A stretch of 64,000 nt of DNA from Actinopolymorpha singaporensis (lineage in GTDB: Bacteria > Actinomycetota > Actinomycetes > Propionibacteriales > Actinopolymorphaceae), in NCBI RefSeq assembly GCF_900104745.1, contig NZ_LT629732.1, positions 868,001 through 932,000 on the forward strand. The letters are read 5' to 3'. Positions 8,565-20,764 of the stretch are shown piece by piece. The notes beneath the pieces were generated by a model. That model was not told the origin of the DNA. It made no database searches and was given only the letters and a program-made list of their open reading frames with translations. A program made the position numbers and the translations under genes. The stretch's first letter is position 1; every line of letters starts with the position of its first letter.

Positions 8565-8702
8565 TCAACTCCAAACCGGCATGGCCTCCACCACTTTCCT
8601 GGCAGCGTCGATGACCGCCTTGACCTTTGGGAGAGTCTCGGCGATCTCTTGTGGGGTTACCGGCGGGACTCCCTCGTCGGCTGGTGGCGGCCGGGATCCC
8701 AT
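8565..8702 (-). pseudogene. C-terminal remnant of an unidentified protein
   Basis: On the minus strand a frame ends at 8565 with TPQEIAETLPKVKAVIDAAR and then KVVEAMPVWS. It reads like the natural helical C-terminus of a folded protein, but continues upstream only to an ATG at 8702, where the sequence already codes for GH51 on the other strand. I do not recognise the parent family. Most likely it is a leftover of a deleted gene, joined to the truncated GH51 gene. Confidence 0.45.
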
Positions 8703-9682
8703 GGCAGCAGGAGGAGTGGACCCGCCCGTTGCTGGAGCAGGCGGGAAACCTCGTCGACTACGTTTCGCTGCACCTTTACGGAGCGAGCACGCACCTGTTC
8801 TCGCCGGCGTCCGGCGACGACGACTACGACGCGGTGGTGGCGCAGCCGACGTACTTCGAGCAGCGCATCCAGGACTACTCCCACCTCGTCGCCGACCTGG
8901 CCGTGAAGGCAGGTGTCAACCGGCCGTTGGCACTGGCGCTGGACGAGTGGAACATCCGGCATCTGGAGCCCGCGAGCTGGCCCGAGCCGCTGCCCTCCGA
9001 CGACGGCGGGGTCGTACCACGTGACGTCGCCGTTCCGGACGAGCCACCGACGAACCTCCGGGTCAACCGCTGGAGTCCCCGCACGCTCGCGGACGCGTTG
9101 TTCTACGCCGGGGTGTTCCACACCCTGCACCGCGGCGCCGGCCTGCCCGTGCCGCCGACGATGGCGAACACGGTCAACCTGGTCAACGCGAACGGCCTCG
9201 TCGTCGCCCGACCCGGCGGCGCGGTGAAGTCCGCGTCCTACCACGTGTGGGACCTTTACCAGGACTCCCTGGGCAGCCGGGCGCTCGCGACCCAGGTCGA
9301 CGGCCCGGCCCGGTCCGCGGCCGTACGCCAGGGCGACGAACGCGAGCGCGGCGGCCTGCACACCACGCGTCCCGCCGTCGTCGCCTACCTCGACGTGACC
9401 GCGACCCTCACCGGGGACCGGCGCTCCCTGCGCGTCGCGGTCATCAACCGGCACCGGTCGGCGCCGATCCGGGCACGGATCGTCCTGGACGGCAGGGGGG
9501 AAGTGTTGCCGCCCACCGCGGACGTGCGCGATCTCGGCGCCGACGTCGACGACGTACTCGCCGGCAACAGCCTGAGCAACCCCGACAACGTGAGCGTCCG
9601 CCGGCGCGGCCGGGTGGACGTGCCGTCCGGTGAGTTCGAGTTCCCGCCCCACTCGGTGACCGTCCTGTCCTTCGGTCTCTGA
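8675..9682 (+). pseudogene. alpha-L-arabinofuranosidase (GH51), N-terminally truncated
   Basis: About 336 residues of the C-terminal part of a GH51 protein, whose full length is normally about 500. Seen: VDYVSLHLYGASTHLFSP, then LALALDEWNIRHLEPASWPE (the Glu of DEWN is the usual nucleophile). Next come RVNRWSPRTLADALFYAGVF, MANTVNLVNANGLVV and a beta-sandwich end (PSGEFEFPPHSVTVLSFGL). The first half of the barrel, including the acid/base Glu of the GNE motif, is missing. Homology begins near 8675 with RRLVAAGIPWQQEEW, with no start codon or ribosome site to fit. The 3' end is intact, so a deletion of the front is likely. Confidence 0.85.
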
Positions 9683-9742
9683 GTTCGGCAGCCGGGACGG
9701 GCTGTCGGCGGCGACGTGCTCTGATCGGCCTTTACGAAACCA

Positions 9743-9771
9743 TTACACGAACCCACCGCCTGCCTTACGAT
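9743..9771 (+). promoter_or_regulatory. candidate promoter of the secreted PPC-like gene
   Basis: TTACAC (9743-9748) and TACGAT (9766-9771) are 17 bases apart in an unusually A/T-rich patch of this intergenic region. Transcription would start near 9778, giving a leader of about 57 bases before ATG 9835. Confidence 0.4.
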
Positions 9772-9834
9772 CTTCGCCACCGGACGGCAGCGGGCGTCGC
9801 CGGGTGCGTCACAGGCTTCGTAGCGGGGGGACAG

Positions 9835-11196
9835 ATGAAGAGGTTCGGCCGAGTCGCGGGCGTCGCCGCGTTCGCCGTGGTCGCGAGCGGAATGGCGGTC
9901 TCCTCCGCCACCGCGGCACCACCGACCACGCAGACGTCCTTCCAGGCAGGGCTGCAGTGCTCGGGGACCACCACGACCGGCGAGCAGGTGTTCGTCACCG
10001 CGGGCGCATCCTCCGACTTCGGCGACTTCGCATACGTGGCGGTCGGCCCGGACGAGGCTCCGGTCCTGAGCGGGTACGGCACCGGCAGCTGGAACGACGG
10101 CGCGCCCGCCTACCCCCTGGACGTCTACGACGCCGAGGGTGAGCCTGTCGGCAGCGGCGCGTTCACGGCGACGACGACGGTCACGGCGCAGGTCGAGACC
10201 GACGGACGCAACGACAACGGCAACCAGCACGTGAAGTCGCACACCGTCGCCTCCACCCTGGCCGTGAGGCCGACGCTCGACCTGCCCCGCTACACCATCC
10301 AGTCGCTCGACTGCACCGGCACGTCCACGCTCGTCACGTACCGCGCCAACTCACCGGCGGCGACCATGCGTTCGCAGCGGCAACTGTTCGACTCCGCGCG
10401 CTGTGAGGGCAACGCGGTGGTCGGCTTGTTCGGCCCCGCCGAGGGTGAGTACTACCTCTCCGTGGAGGTCGAGCACGAGGGCCGTCAGTACAACCTGTTC
10501 GGCCCAGTCGAGCCGGCGGAGGAGTTCGTGGCGACGCTTCCGCTGCGCGACTCCGAGACCGCCGAGGTGGTCGCGGACATTCCCGTCACGGTGACGGCGC
10601 GGCCCACCGGGGAGACCACCACCGGCGTTCTGCGTACGTCCAAGGCACGCGTGGTGCAGAAGGCCACGCCGTACGCGGTGAACGCGCAGGCGGAGCTGCC
10701 CTGGGGTTCGGTCGACGCCACGTGTGAGCACCTGGAGATCCTCACTCGTGAGCACATCAGCGCGTCGCAGGGCCCCAAGCCCGGCGGCCCCGCACCGAGC
10801 AACGACACCCTCGCGACCGCGTCCACGTTGACCGCGGGCTCGACGGTCCGCGACTCCAGTCGCGGCGCCGCCGAGGAGGCCGAGGCCGACCTGCCGTGCG
10901 CGGACGGGCCGGTGGGCCGCACTCTGTGGTACGCCGTCCAGGGGACCGGTGGGACGCTTCACCTCGACACCGCCCGCAGCGACTTCGACACCGTGCTCGC
11001 CGTCTACACCGCCACCGCCGACGGGCTCGAGCCCGTCGCGTGCGGCGACGACGACGGCCCCGGCTTCCCGCTGCCGCGCACCACCCTCCAGGCCCGGGTC
11101 GATCTGCCCACGTCCGCCGGAACGACGTACTACGTCCAGGTGGGCGGACTGTACGGCGACTACGGCCGCCTGGCCCTGACCGCGACCGCCGGCTGA
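9835..11196 (+). CDS. secreted protein with C-terminal PPC-like domain, function unknown
   Basis: 453 residues. Residues 1-28 are a Sec signal peptide (KRFGRVAGVAAFAVVASG, cleavage near ATAAPP). Residues about 30-310 are a Thr/Val/Glu-rich beta region with scattered Cys that I do not recognise. Residues about 325-453 resemble a bacterial pre-peptidase (PPC) domain: SNDTLATASTLTAGSTV, then TLWYAVQGTGGTLHLDTA, FDTVLAVYTATADGLEPVAC and GTTYYVQVGGLYGDYGRL. PPC domains usually hang on secreted proteases, but no protease motif is seen here. It appears monocistronic and is probably released outside the cell. Confidence 0.8.
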   Translation: MKRFGRVAGVAAFAVVASGMAVSSATAAPPTTQTSFQAGLQCSGTTTTGEQVFVTAGASSDFGDFAYVAVGPDEAPVLSGYGTGSWNDGAPAYPLDVYDAEGEPVGSGAFTATTTVTAQVETDGRNDNGNQHVKSHTVASTLAVRPTLDLPRYTIQSLDCTGTSTLVTYRANSPAATMRSQRQLFDSARCEGNAVVGLFGPAEGEYYLSVEVEHEGRQYNLFGPVEPAEEFVATLPLRDSETAEVVADIPVTVTARPTGETTTGVLRTSKARVVQKATPYAVNAQAELPWGSVDATCEHLEILTREHISASQGPKPGGPAPSNDTLATASTLTAGSTVRDSSRGAAEEAEADLPCADGPVGRTLWYAVQGTGGTLHLDTARSDFDTVLAVYTATADGLEPVACGDDDGPGFPLPRTTLQARVDLPTSAGTTYYVQVGGLYGDYGRLALTATAG

Positions 11197-11200
11197 CACC

Positions 11201-11320
11201 GTGACCGGCGGCGTCACCGTTCCGGTGCCCGACCCGTTCGGCAACCTCCTCGTCATGGTGGACCTGTCCAAGGGCTTGTACGTCACGGACGAGGCCGGCT
11301 CGGTCACCGGCATCGCCTGA
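11201..11320 (+). pseudogene. VOC family C-terminal remnant
   Basis: 39 codons plus stop: GGVTVPVPDPFGNLLVMVDL, then SKGLYVTDEAGSVTGIA. The P-D-P-F-G-N block followed by a hydrophobic strand is the end of a glyoxalase/VOC domain; the rest of the gene is absent. It begins 4 bases after the PPC-protein stop. The rest of 11197-11512 holds only the leader of the APC gene. Confidence 0.7.
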
Positions 11321-11512
11321 GCTTGGACGTACCGAGCATTGCGTGGGCGGACGCCCGATTCGCCCGGCTCGCCCGATTCCGCCCGGCCCCGCCGGTGTGC
11401 TCCCGATGACACCGGGACGACGCGATCGCGTCTCGCGGTGGACCGGGCTCTCCTACTGTGAGGTGAAGCCCTCCTCGACGTGCGCTCGACGGCGGCGAGA
11501 CAGGAGCACGCC

Positions 11513-13474
11513 GTGGCCGAACCCAGCAACGCCGGTCCCTCGCCGGTTTCGCGACGTTTGCGTCAGTGGCTGCTGGAGGGGATGCCCCGCCGGTCCCAGC
11601 GGCTGGCGGCGTTCAGCGAACCGGGTGGTGACTCACATCCACGCAGCCCCTGGTGGAAGGTGATGTGCCTGACCGGTCTGGACTACTTCTCCACGCTCGG
11701 ATACCAGCCCGGAATCGCGGTGCTCGCCGCCGGCCTGCTCTCGCCGCTGGCCACGGTCGTGCTGGTGATGGTGACCCTCTTCGGCGCGCTGCCGGTCTAC
11801 CGCCGGGTGGCGCGGGAAAGCCCGCACGGCATGGGGTCGATCGCGATGCTCGAACACCTGCTGCCGTTCTGGAGGGGCAAGCTGTTCGTCCTGACGTTGC
11901 TGGGGTTCGCGGCCACCGACTTCGTCATCACCATGACCCTGTCCGCCGCGGACGCCACCGAGCACGTCATCGAGAACCCGCACGTACCGGCGGCGTTCGG
12001 CAACCACAAGGTCGGAGTCACCCTGGTGTTCCTGGCCGTCCTCGGAGCGGTCTTCCTGAAGGGGTTCAAGGAGGCGATCGGGGTGGCGGTGGCCCTGGTC
12101 GCGGTGTACCTGACGTTGAACGCCGTCGTCGTCACCGTCGGCCTGTGGCACGTGCTCACCGCTCCGCACGTCGTCGCCGACTGGAGCCTCGCGCTGACCA
12201 CCCAGCACGGTGGCGTGTTCTTGATGATCGGCCTTGCGTTGCTGGTGTTTCCCAAGCTGGCGCTGGGCCTGTCGGGGTTCGAGACCGGCGTCGCCGTCAT
12301 GCCGCACATCGAGGGTGATCCCGCCGACACCGAGGAACGCCCGACCGGCCGCATCCGGGGCACCCGCAAACTCCTCACCACCGCCGCGCTGATCATGAGC
12401 GTCTTCCTGATCACGAGCAGCATCGTCACCACACTGCTCATTCCGGCCAGGGACTTCCAGCCCGGGCAACCCGCGTACGGCCGGGCGCTCGCCTACCTCG
12501 CACACAAGTACCTCGGCAGCGGGTTCGGCAGCGTGTACGACCTGTCGACGGTGGCGATCCTGTGGTTCGCCGGGGCGTCGGCGATGGCCGGGCTGCTGAA
12601 CCTCCTGCCGCGTTACCTTCCGAGATACGGCATGGCACCGCACTGGGCACAGGCCGCCCGGCCGATGGTGCTGGTGCTCACCGGTGTGGCGTTCCTCATC
12701 ACCTGGATCTTCCGGGCGGACGTGAACGCGCAGGGCGGGGCGTACGCGACCGGCGTACTCGTCCTGATCACCTCGGCCGCCGTCGCGGTGACCATCGCCG
12801 CCCGGCGTGCCCGCGAACACCACTGGACCGCGGCGTTCGGCGTGATCGCGGCCGTCCTCGTCTACACGACCCTGGCCAACATCGCCGAACGCCCCGACGG
12901 AGTGAAGATCGGCGTGTGCTTCATCGCCGCCATCATCGCGGTCTCGTTGCTGTCCCGCTCCTACCGTGCCTTCGAACTGCGGGTCACCGAGGTCACCCTC
13001 GACGAAACCGCGGAGCGGTTCGTCCGTGACTGCGCCCGCCGCCGGGTGCGGCTGGTTGCGAACGAACCCGGCGAGGGTGACGTCGCGGAGTACCGCGAGA
13101 AGATCCGCCAGATGCGCGCGGACGGCGACGTCCCCGTCGAGGATGACATCATCTTCGCCGAGGTCGTCGTCCGTGACCCGTCGGAGTTCGAGTCCAGTCT
13201 GAACGTGCACGGCCTGGTGATGCACGGGAAGTACCGCGTGCTGCGGATGGAAAGTTCCACGGTGCCCAACGCCCTGGCCGCCCTGCTCCTCGACGTCCGC
13301 GACCGCACCGGGAGTCGCCCGCACATCCACTTCGAATGGACCGAGGGCAACCCGCTCACCAACCTGGCGAGGTTCCTCCTCATCGGTGTGGGCGAGGTCG
13401 CGCCGGTCACCCGGGAGGTCCTGCGTGAGGCGGAGCCCGACCCCGCCCGGCGCCCGCACGTCCACGTGGGCTGA
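11513..13474 (+). CDS. APC-superfamily permease with cytoplasmic C-terminal domain (possible K+ or amino-acid transporter)
   Basis: 653 residues from GTG 11513, chosen for AGGAG 6 bases upstream. A basic N-terminus is followed by about twelve membrane segments (residues about 45-490), starting [20 protein letters not shown] and including [20 protein letters not shown] and [20 protein letters not shown]. The last about 150 residues are soluble ([20 protein letters not shown], then [18 protein letters not shown]). The layout is like KimA-type potassium importers, and it lies just before kdp, so K+ transport is plausible. Amino-acid transport cannot be excluded. No c-di-AMP (ydaO) riboswitch was recognised upstream. 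Confidence 0.8.
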   Translation: MAEPSNAGPSPVSRRLRQWLLEGMPRRSQRLAAFSEPGGDSHPRSPWWKVMCLTGLDYFSTLGYQPGIAVLAAGLLSPLATVVLVMVTLFGALPVYRRVARESPHGMGSIAMLEHLLPFWRGKLFVLTLLGFAATDFVITMTLSAADATEHVIENPHVPAAFGNHKVGVTLVFLAVLGAVFLKGFKEAIGVAVALVAVYLTLNAVVVTVGLWHVLTAPHVVADWSLALTTQHGGVFLMIGLALLVFPKLALGLSGFETGVAVMPHIEGDPADTEERPTGRIRGTRKLLTTAALIMSVFLITSSIVTTLLIPARDFQPGQPAYGRALAYLAHKYLGSGFGSVYDLSTVAILWFAGASAMAGLLNLLPRYLPRYGMAPHWAQAARPMVLVLTGVAFLITWIFRADVNAQGGAYATGVLVLITSAAVAVTIAARRAREHHWTAAFGVIAAVLVYTTLANIAERPDGVKIGVCFIAAIIAVSLLSRSYRAFELRVTEVTLDETAERFVRDCARRRVRLVANEPGEGDVAEYREKIRQMRADGDVPVEDDIIFAEVVVRDPSEFESSLNVHGLVMHGKYRVLRMESSTVPNALAALLLDVRDRTGSRPHIHFEWTEGNPLTNLARFLLIGVGEVAPVTREVLREAEPDPARRPHVHVG

Positions 13475-13557
13475 GCCGTCAAGAACGTGTCAGGATCGCC
13501 CGCGATCCCGTACGGACGCCGTTAAGACGCAGCCGGCGAAGGGCATCGGTCCGCTTG

Positions 13558-13587
13558 AGTGGGTTCGGGTCGGTCCGAGCACCCACT
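13558..13587 (+). promoter_or_regulatory. hairpin in the kdp leader
   Basis: AGTGGGT (13558-13564) pairs with ACCCACT (13581-13587), and TCGG (13565-13568) with CCGA (13575-13578). This leaves a 2-base bulge and a 6-base loop. There is no T-run, so it is not a classical terminator for the APC gene. It lies 26 bases before the first small kdp-leading gene and may be a leader element or protein site. Confidence 0.4.
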
Positions 13588-13613
13588 GAGAGCTCGGCAG
13601 AGAAGGGTACCCC

Positions 13614-13697
13614 GTGAGTGACCTGTTGTTCATCGCCCTGACGATCACCGCGTTCTGCGCCGTCGTCGGTGTCCTCAAGGGGGCGGCGAAGCTGTGA
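13614..13697 (+). CDS. 27-residue membrane peptide leading the kdp operon
   Basis: GTG start with GAGAAGG 8 bases upstream. The product is [20 protein letters not shown] then LKGAAKL: one membrane helix with a basic end. The stop overlaps the kdpF start (GTGA), so it is translationally coupled to kdp. Short peptides of this kind before kdpF occur in actinomycete kdp loci, but I know of no assigned function. A role as an extra KdpF-like stabilising subunit is an inference. Alternative: a coupling leader peptide. Confidence 0.7.
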   Translation: MSDLLFIALTITAFCAVVGVLKGAAKL

Positions 13698-13783
13698 ACG
13701 CCGCCAACCTGGTCGGCCTCGTTCTCGCGGTCGCCCTGGTCGTCTACCTGCTCCTCGCCCTCGTCCGGCCGGAGAAGTTCTGA
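13694..13783 (+). CDS. kdpF: KdpF small subunit of the K+-transporting ATPase
   Basis: 29 residues: [20 protein letters not shown] then RPEKF. One membrane helix ending in the typical R-P-E-K/R-F. In known systems KdpF stabilises the KdpFABC complex by a lipid-like packing between subunits. Start GTG overlaps the previous stop; its own TGA overlaps the kdpA ATG (TGATG). Confidence 0.88.
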   Translation: MNAANLVGLVLAVALVVYLLLALVRPEKF

Positions 13784-15440
13784 TGTCCCCGGAGCTCACC
13801 GCCGTTCTCCTCGTCGCAACGCTGGTCGTCGCATACGTCGTCGTGCACCGTCCGCTCGGCGACTACATGGCCCGGGTCTACCAGAGCGACCATCACCTGA
13901 AGGTCGAACGCCTCGTCTACCGCGTACTGCGGATCGACCCCGACACCGACCAGCGGTGGACCAGTTACGCCACGAGCGTGCTGGCGTTCTCCCTGGTGTC
14001 GGTGCTGTTCCTGTACGCGATGCAACGGCTGCAGAGCCGGCTTCCGTTGTCGGTGGGCATGAAGCCGGTGCCACCGGACGGCGCGTTCAACACCGCGGTG
14101 TCGTTCGTCACCAACACCAACTGGCAGTGGTACTCCGGTGAGTCGACGATGAGCTACCTCACCCAGATGGCCGGCCTCACCGTGCAGAACTTCGCGTCCG
14201 CGGCGGTCGGTATGGCGGTGGCGATCGCCCTCGTCCGCGGCTTCGTCCGGCACGGCACCGGTCAGCTGGGCAACTTCTGGGTCGACCTCGTCCGCGGCAC
14301 GCTGCGCATCCTGCTGCCCCTCGCGTTCGTCGCCGCGATCGTCCTGCTGGCCAACGGAGTGATCCAGAACCTGAGCGACCCGACGACGGTGCACACGCTG
14401 GCCGGGTCGACCCAGCACCTGCCCGGCGGCGCCATCGCTTCCCAGGAAGCGATCAAGGACCTCGGCACCAACGGCGGCGGCCCCTTCAACGCCAACGACG
14501 CGCACCCCTTCGAGAACCCCACCGGCTTCACCAATCTGCTGATCGTCTTCCTGCTCACGGTGATTCCGTTCTCGCTGCCGGCGACGTTCGGCCGGATGGC
14601 CGGAAACCTCAGGCAGGGCTACACGATCGTGGCGGTGATGGGTCTGATCTGGCTGGGCTTCATCGTGGCCTGCTACGCCGCGGAGTTCGCCCACCCGGGT
14701 GCAGCCCTGCAACTCGCGGGCGGGGCGATGGAGGGCAAGGAAACCCGGTTCGGGGTCTCGTCCTCGCCGGCCTTCGCGGTGTCCACGACGCTGACGTCGA
14801 CCGGCTCGGTCAACTCCATGCACGACTCCTTCTCCGCACTCGGCGGCGGGGTGACGATCCTCGCCATGTTGCTCGGGGAGGTCGCACCCGGTGGTGTCGG
14901 TTCCGGGCTGTACGGACTGCTCGTGCTCGCGGTGGTCGCGGTGTTCGTCGCCGGGCTGATGGTCGGGCGTACGCCGGAGTACCTGGGCAAGAAGATCCGC
15001 GCCCGGGAGATGAAGCTGGTCGCGCTCTACATCCTGACCATGCCGCTGCTGGTCCTGGTCGGCACCGGGCTCGCGCTGGGGTTGGCCACCGGCCGCTCGT
15101 CCATCCTCAACCCGGGCGCGCACGGCCTGTCGGAGGTGCTGTACGCGTTCGCCTCCGCGGCCAACAACAACGGCTCGGCGTTCGCCGGCCTCACCGCGGG
15201 TACGCCGTTCTACGACATCGCCCTGGGCCTGTGCATGTTGTTCGGGCGGTTCGTCCCCATCGTGTTCGTGCTGGCGCTGGCAGGCTCGCTGGCCCGACAG
15301 AAACCGGTACCGGAGACAGCCGGAACGTTGCGGACCAACTCGCCGCTGTTCGTGGGCATGCTCACCGGCGTCACCCTGATCGTCACCGCCCTGACGTTCT
15401 TCCCTGCTCTGGCCCTCGGTCCCCTCGCGGAAGGCCTGTC

Positions 15441-15444
<4 letters not shown>
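13783..15444 (+). CDS. kdpA: K+-transporting ATPase channel subunit KdpA
   Basis: 553 residues, normal length. The ten-helix channel subunit starts [20 protein letters not shown]. Selectivity-loop repeats are seen as [60 protein letters not shown] and [15 protein letters not shown], each with the filter-like Gly or Asn residues of the K+-channel-related family. It selects K+ and passes it to KdpB for ATP-driven uptake. The stop overlaps kdpB (ATGA). Confidence 0.98.
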
Positions 15445-17575
<2,131 letters not shown>

Positions 17576-17579
<4 letters not shown>

Positions 17580-18193
17580 CCGCCGTGGACGCAACCATCC
17601 GTCAGCTCGGCCCCGCACTTCGGGCCCTGCTCGTCCTGACCGTGATCACCGGTGTGCTCTACCCGCTGGCCGTGTGGGGAGTCGGCCAGGTCGCCTTCCG
17701 CGACCAGGCCGCCGGCTCGCTCGTCCACCGCGACGGCCGGGTCGTCGGCTCCCGCCTGATCGGGCAGGAGTTCACCGGGCCGCGCTGGTTCCACTCCCGT
17801 CCGTCGGCCACCGGCGACACGCCGTACGACGCGACGAACAGCTACGGCTCCAACCTCGGCCCCACCAACCCCGAGCTGGTGAAGGTGGTGGGTGAGCGCA
17901 GGGCCCAGGTGGCGAAGGAGAACGGGGTCGCCGAGTCGGCGGTGCCACCGGACGCGGTCACCGCCGGCGGCAGCGGGCTCGACCCGCACATCTCCCCCGC
18001 TTACGCGCAGGTGCAGCTGTCCCGCGTGGCCCGCGCCAACCACCTCGCACCGGGCCAGGTCGCCAGGTTGGTCGAGGAGCACACCGACCGGCCCTCGCTG
18101 GGCTTCCTCGGCGAGCCCGGTGTCAACGTGGTCGGCGTCAACCTCGCCTTGCGCGACCTGGTTCACCACCAGCAGCGGACCCGAACGCGGTAG
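17576..18193 (+). CDS. kdpC: K+-transporting ATPase subunit KdpC
   Basis: 205 residues from GTG 17576, which overlaps the kdpB stop (GTGA). One N-terminal membrane helix ([20 protein letters not shown]) is followed by a periplasm-facing type domain. Diagnostic blocks are [36 protein letters not shown] and [20 protein letters not shown]. KdpC has been proposed to assist ligand binding or assembly of the pump. Confidence 0.97.
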
Positions 18194-18196
18194 CCG

Positions 18197-20764
18197 ATGG
18201 CGCGCGGGATGTTCCGGGTCTACCTCGGCGCGGCGCCGGGGGTGGGCAAGACGTACGCCATGCTCGGTGAGGGGCACCGGCGCGCCGACCGTGGCACGGA
18301 CGTGGTGGTCGGCTTCGTCGAGTGCCACGGACGGGTCCTGACCGAGCAACTCGTGGCCGGGCTGGAGGTCGTGCCGAGACGCACGATCGAGTACCGCGGC
18401 CGGACGTTCACCGAGATGGACGTGGACGCGATCATCCGCCGCCGGCCCGAGCAGGTGCTCGTCGACGAGATCGCGCACACCAACGTCCCCGGCTCCCGGA
18501 ACGCCAAACGCTGGCAGGACGTCGAGGAGTTGCTGGACGCGGGCATCGACGTGATCACCACGGTCAACATCCAGCACCTGGAATCCCTCAACGACGTGGT
18601 GGAGGCGATCACCGGGGTGAGGCAGCGGGAGACGATCCCGGACGAGGTGGTCCGTCGCGCGGACCAGATCGAGCTGCGGGACATGTCGCCGGAGGCGCTG
18701 CGCCGCCGCCTCGCGCACGGCAACGTCTACCCGCCGGAGAAGGTCGACGCGGCACTCGCCAACTACTTCCGGGCCGGTAACCTCACCGCGCTTCGGGAGC
18801 TCGCGCTGCTGTGGCTGGCCGACCGGGTGGACGAGGGTCTCGCGCGCTATCGCGCCGAGCACGACATCACCGCGGCGTGGCCGGCTCGCGAACGCGTCGT
18901 CGTCGCACTCACCGGTGGGCCTGAGGGCGAGACCGTGCTGCGTCGGGCGGCACGGATCGCCGCGCGTGGTGCCGGCGGTGAGCTGCTCGCCGTGCACGTG
19001 GCGAGTGGCGACGGCCTGGCCGCCGCGCCGCCACAGACCCTCGCCCGGCTGCGCGCCCTGGTGGAGAGCCTGGGTGGTACGTACCACCAGGTGGTCGGTG
19101 ACGACGTGCCCACCGCGCTGCTCGACTTCGCCTCCGGTGTCAACGCCACCCAGCTCGTGCTGGGGAGCAGCCGGCGCAACCGCTTCCAGCACCTTTTCCG
19201 GCCGGACGTGGCGACGGTCCTGACCCCGCGGTCGGGCGACATCGACGTCCACCTGGTCACCCACGAGCAGATCGGCAAGGGCCGGTTGCAGACGTCGCGT
19301 ACGCCACTGAGCAGGCGGCGCATCATCGGCAGCTGGATCCTGGCGCTGGTCGGGCCTCCGGTGCTGACCCTGCTGCTGACGGCGACCAGGGACGCGCACA
19401 CGCTCACCCTCCAGGTGCTGTTGTTCCTCGCCCTCGCGGTGGCGAACGCCCTCGTCGGCGGGATCGCACCGGCGGCGGTGTCGGCGGTGCTGGGCTCGTT
19501 GCTGCTGAACTACTTCTTCACCCCGCCGTTGCACACCCTCACGATCAACGAGAGCCAGAACGTCGTCGCGCTGGTGATCTTCGTGGTCATCGCCGTCGCG
19601 GTCGCGATCGTCGTCGACCTGGCGGCACGGCGGTCCAGTCAGGCGGCCCGGGCCAAAGCCGAGGCGGCCACGTTGTCCACCCTTGCCGGCAACGCGTTGC
19701 GTGGTTCGGACGCGCTGGAGTCCCTGCTGGGGCAGGCGCGGGAGACGTTCGGGATGGCCTCGGCGGCACTGCTCGAACGCGGGCCCGCCGACGGCATCGA
19801 CGACCAGTGGAAGGTGCTGGGCAGCGTGGGAACCGACCCGGCCCGCGCCCCTGCGGAGGCGGACGCGGACGCGGCGGTGACCGACTCGCTGGTGCTGGCC
19901 CTGACCGGGCGGGTGCTTCCGGCCTCGGATCGCCGGGTGCTGGAGGCGTTCGCCGAGTACCTCGCCGTCGTCCTGGAACGCCGGCGGCTGGCCGAACAGG
20001 CCGGCCGGGCAGGAAAGCTCGCCGAGGGCAACCGCATCCGGACCGCGCTGCTCGCCGCCGTCTCCCACGACCTGCGCACCCCGCTGGCCGCGGTGAAGGC
20101 CGCGGTGAGCAGCCTGCGCCAGACCGACGTCGAACTGTCGGAGGAGGACCAGGCCGAACTCCTCGCCGGCATCGAGGAGTCCGCCGACCGGCTGGACCGG
20201 CTGGTCGCGAACCTGCTCGACATGAGCCGGATCCAGGCGGAGGCGGTCCGCCCGATGCTGCGTGACGTGAGCCTGGACGAGGTGGTCCCGGCCGCGCTGA
20301 TCGGCGTACCACCGCGCTCTGTCAAGGTGGTCTTGCCGGAGGACCTGCCGGCAGTCCGCGTGGACACCGGGCTGGTCGAACGCGCGGTCGCCAACGTCGT
20401 CGAGAACGCCGTACGCCACAACCCGCCCGGAGAGCCCGTGCTGCTGACGGCCAGCGCCCTGCGCGACCAGGTGGAGATCCGCGTCGCCGACCGCGGGCCG
20501 GGCGTTCCCGACGAGTCCAAGGACCACATCTTCGAGCCGTTCCAGCGGCTCGGTGACGCGCCCGCCGGAACCGGCGTCGGGCTGGGGCTGGCGGTGGCAC
20601 GCGGGTTCGCCGAGGCCAACGGTGGCACTCTGTATGCGGAGGACACCCCCGCCGGAGGGCTCACCATGGTGCTGACACTGCCTGCCGCCGAGGCCGGCAG
20701 CGGCGCCGGAACTCCTCCGGGGACGACGTACGGCTCGGGAGACACGGACAGGACGGCACCGTGA
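18197..20764 (+). CDS. kdpD: osmosensitive K+ sensor histidine kinase KdpD
   Basis: 855 residues. The N-terminal KdpD domain has a Walker A-like YLGAAPGVGKTYAMLGEGHR (about residues 9-28) and VLVDEIAHTNVPGSRNAKRW. A USP-like domain follows at about 230-360, a four-helix DUF4118 membrane unit at about 375-490, then a short GAF-like linker. HisKA has phospho-acceptor H624 in AAVSHDLRTPLAAVKAAV. The ATPase part has VENAVRHNPPGEPV and DRGPGVPDESKDHIFEPF. It senses K+ limitation and phosphorylates KdpE. It lies 3 bases after kdpC; the stop overlaps kdpE (GTGA). Confidence 0.97.
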   Translation: MARGMFRVYLGAAPGVGKTYAMLGEGHRRADRGTDVVVGFVECHGRVLTEQLVAGLEVVPRRTIEYRGRTFTEMDVDAIIRRRPEQVLVDEIAHTNVPGSRNAKRWQDVEELLDAGIDVITTVNIQHLESLNDVVEAITGVRQRETIPDEVVRRADQIELRDMSPEALRRRLAHGNVYPPEKVDAALANYFRAGNLTALRELALLWLADRVDEGLARYRAEHDITAAWPARERVVVALTGGPEGETVLRRAARIAARGAGGELLAVHVASGDGLAAAPPQTLARLRALVESLGGTYHQVVGDDVPTALLDFASGVNATQLVLGSSRRNRFQHLFRPDVATVLTPRSGDIDVHLVTHEQIGKGRLQTSRTPLSRRRIIGSWILALVGPPVLTLLLTATRDAHTLTLQVLLFLALAVANALVGGIAPAAVSAVLGSLLLNYFFTPPLHTLTINESQNVVALVIFVVIAVAVAIVVDLAARRSSQAARAKAEAATLSTLAGNALRGSDALESLLGQARETFGMASAALLERGPADGIDDQWKVLGSVGTDPARAPAEADADAAVTDSLVLALTGRVLPASDRRVLEAFAEYLAVVLERRRLAEQAGRAGKLAEGNRIRTALLAAVSHDLRTPLAAVKAAVSSLRQTDVELSEEDQAELLAGIEESADRLDRLVANLLDMSRIQAEAVRPMLRDVSLDEVVPAALIGVPPRSVKVVLPEDLPAVRVDTGLVERAVANVVENAVRHNPPGEPVLLTASALRDQVEIRVADRGPGVPDESKDHIFEPFQRLGDAPAGTGVGLGLAVARGFAEANGGTLYAEDTPAGGLTMVLTLPAAEAGSGAGTPPGTTYGSGDTDRTAP

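Noticed and set aside
13475-13613. Possible c-di-AMP (ydaO) riboswitch before kdp or before the APC permease (11321-11512)
   Set aside because: The conserved core blocks of that riboswitch could not be found in either leader; only a simple hairpin is seen before kdp.
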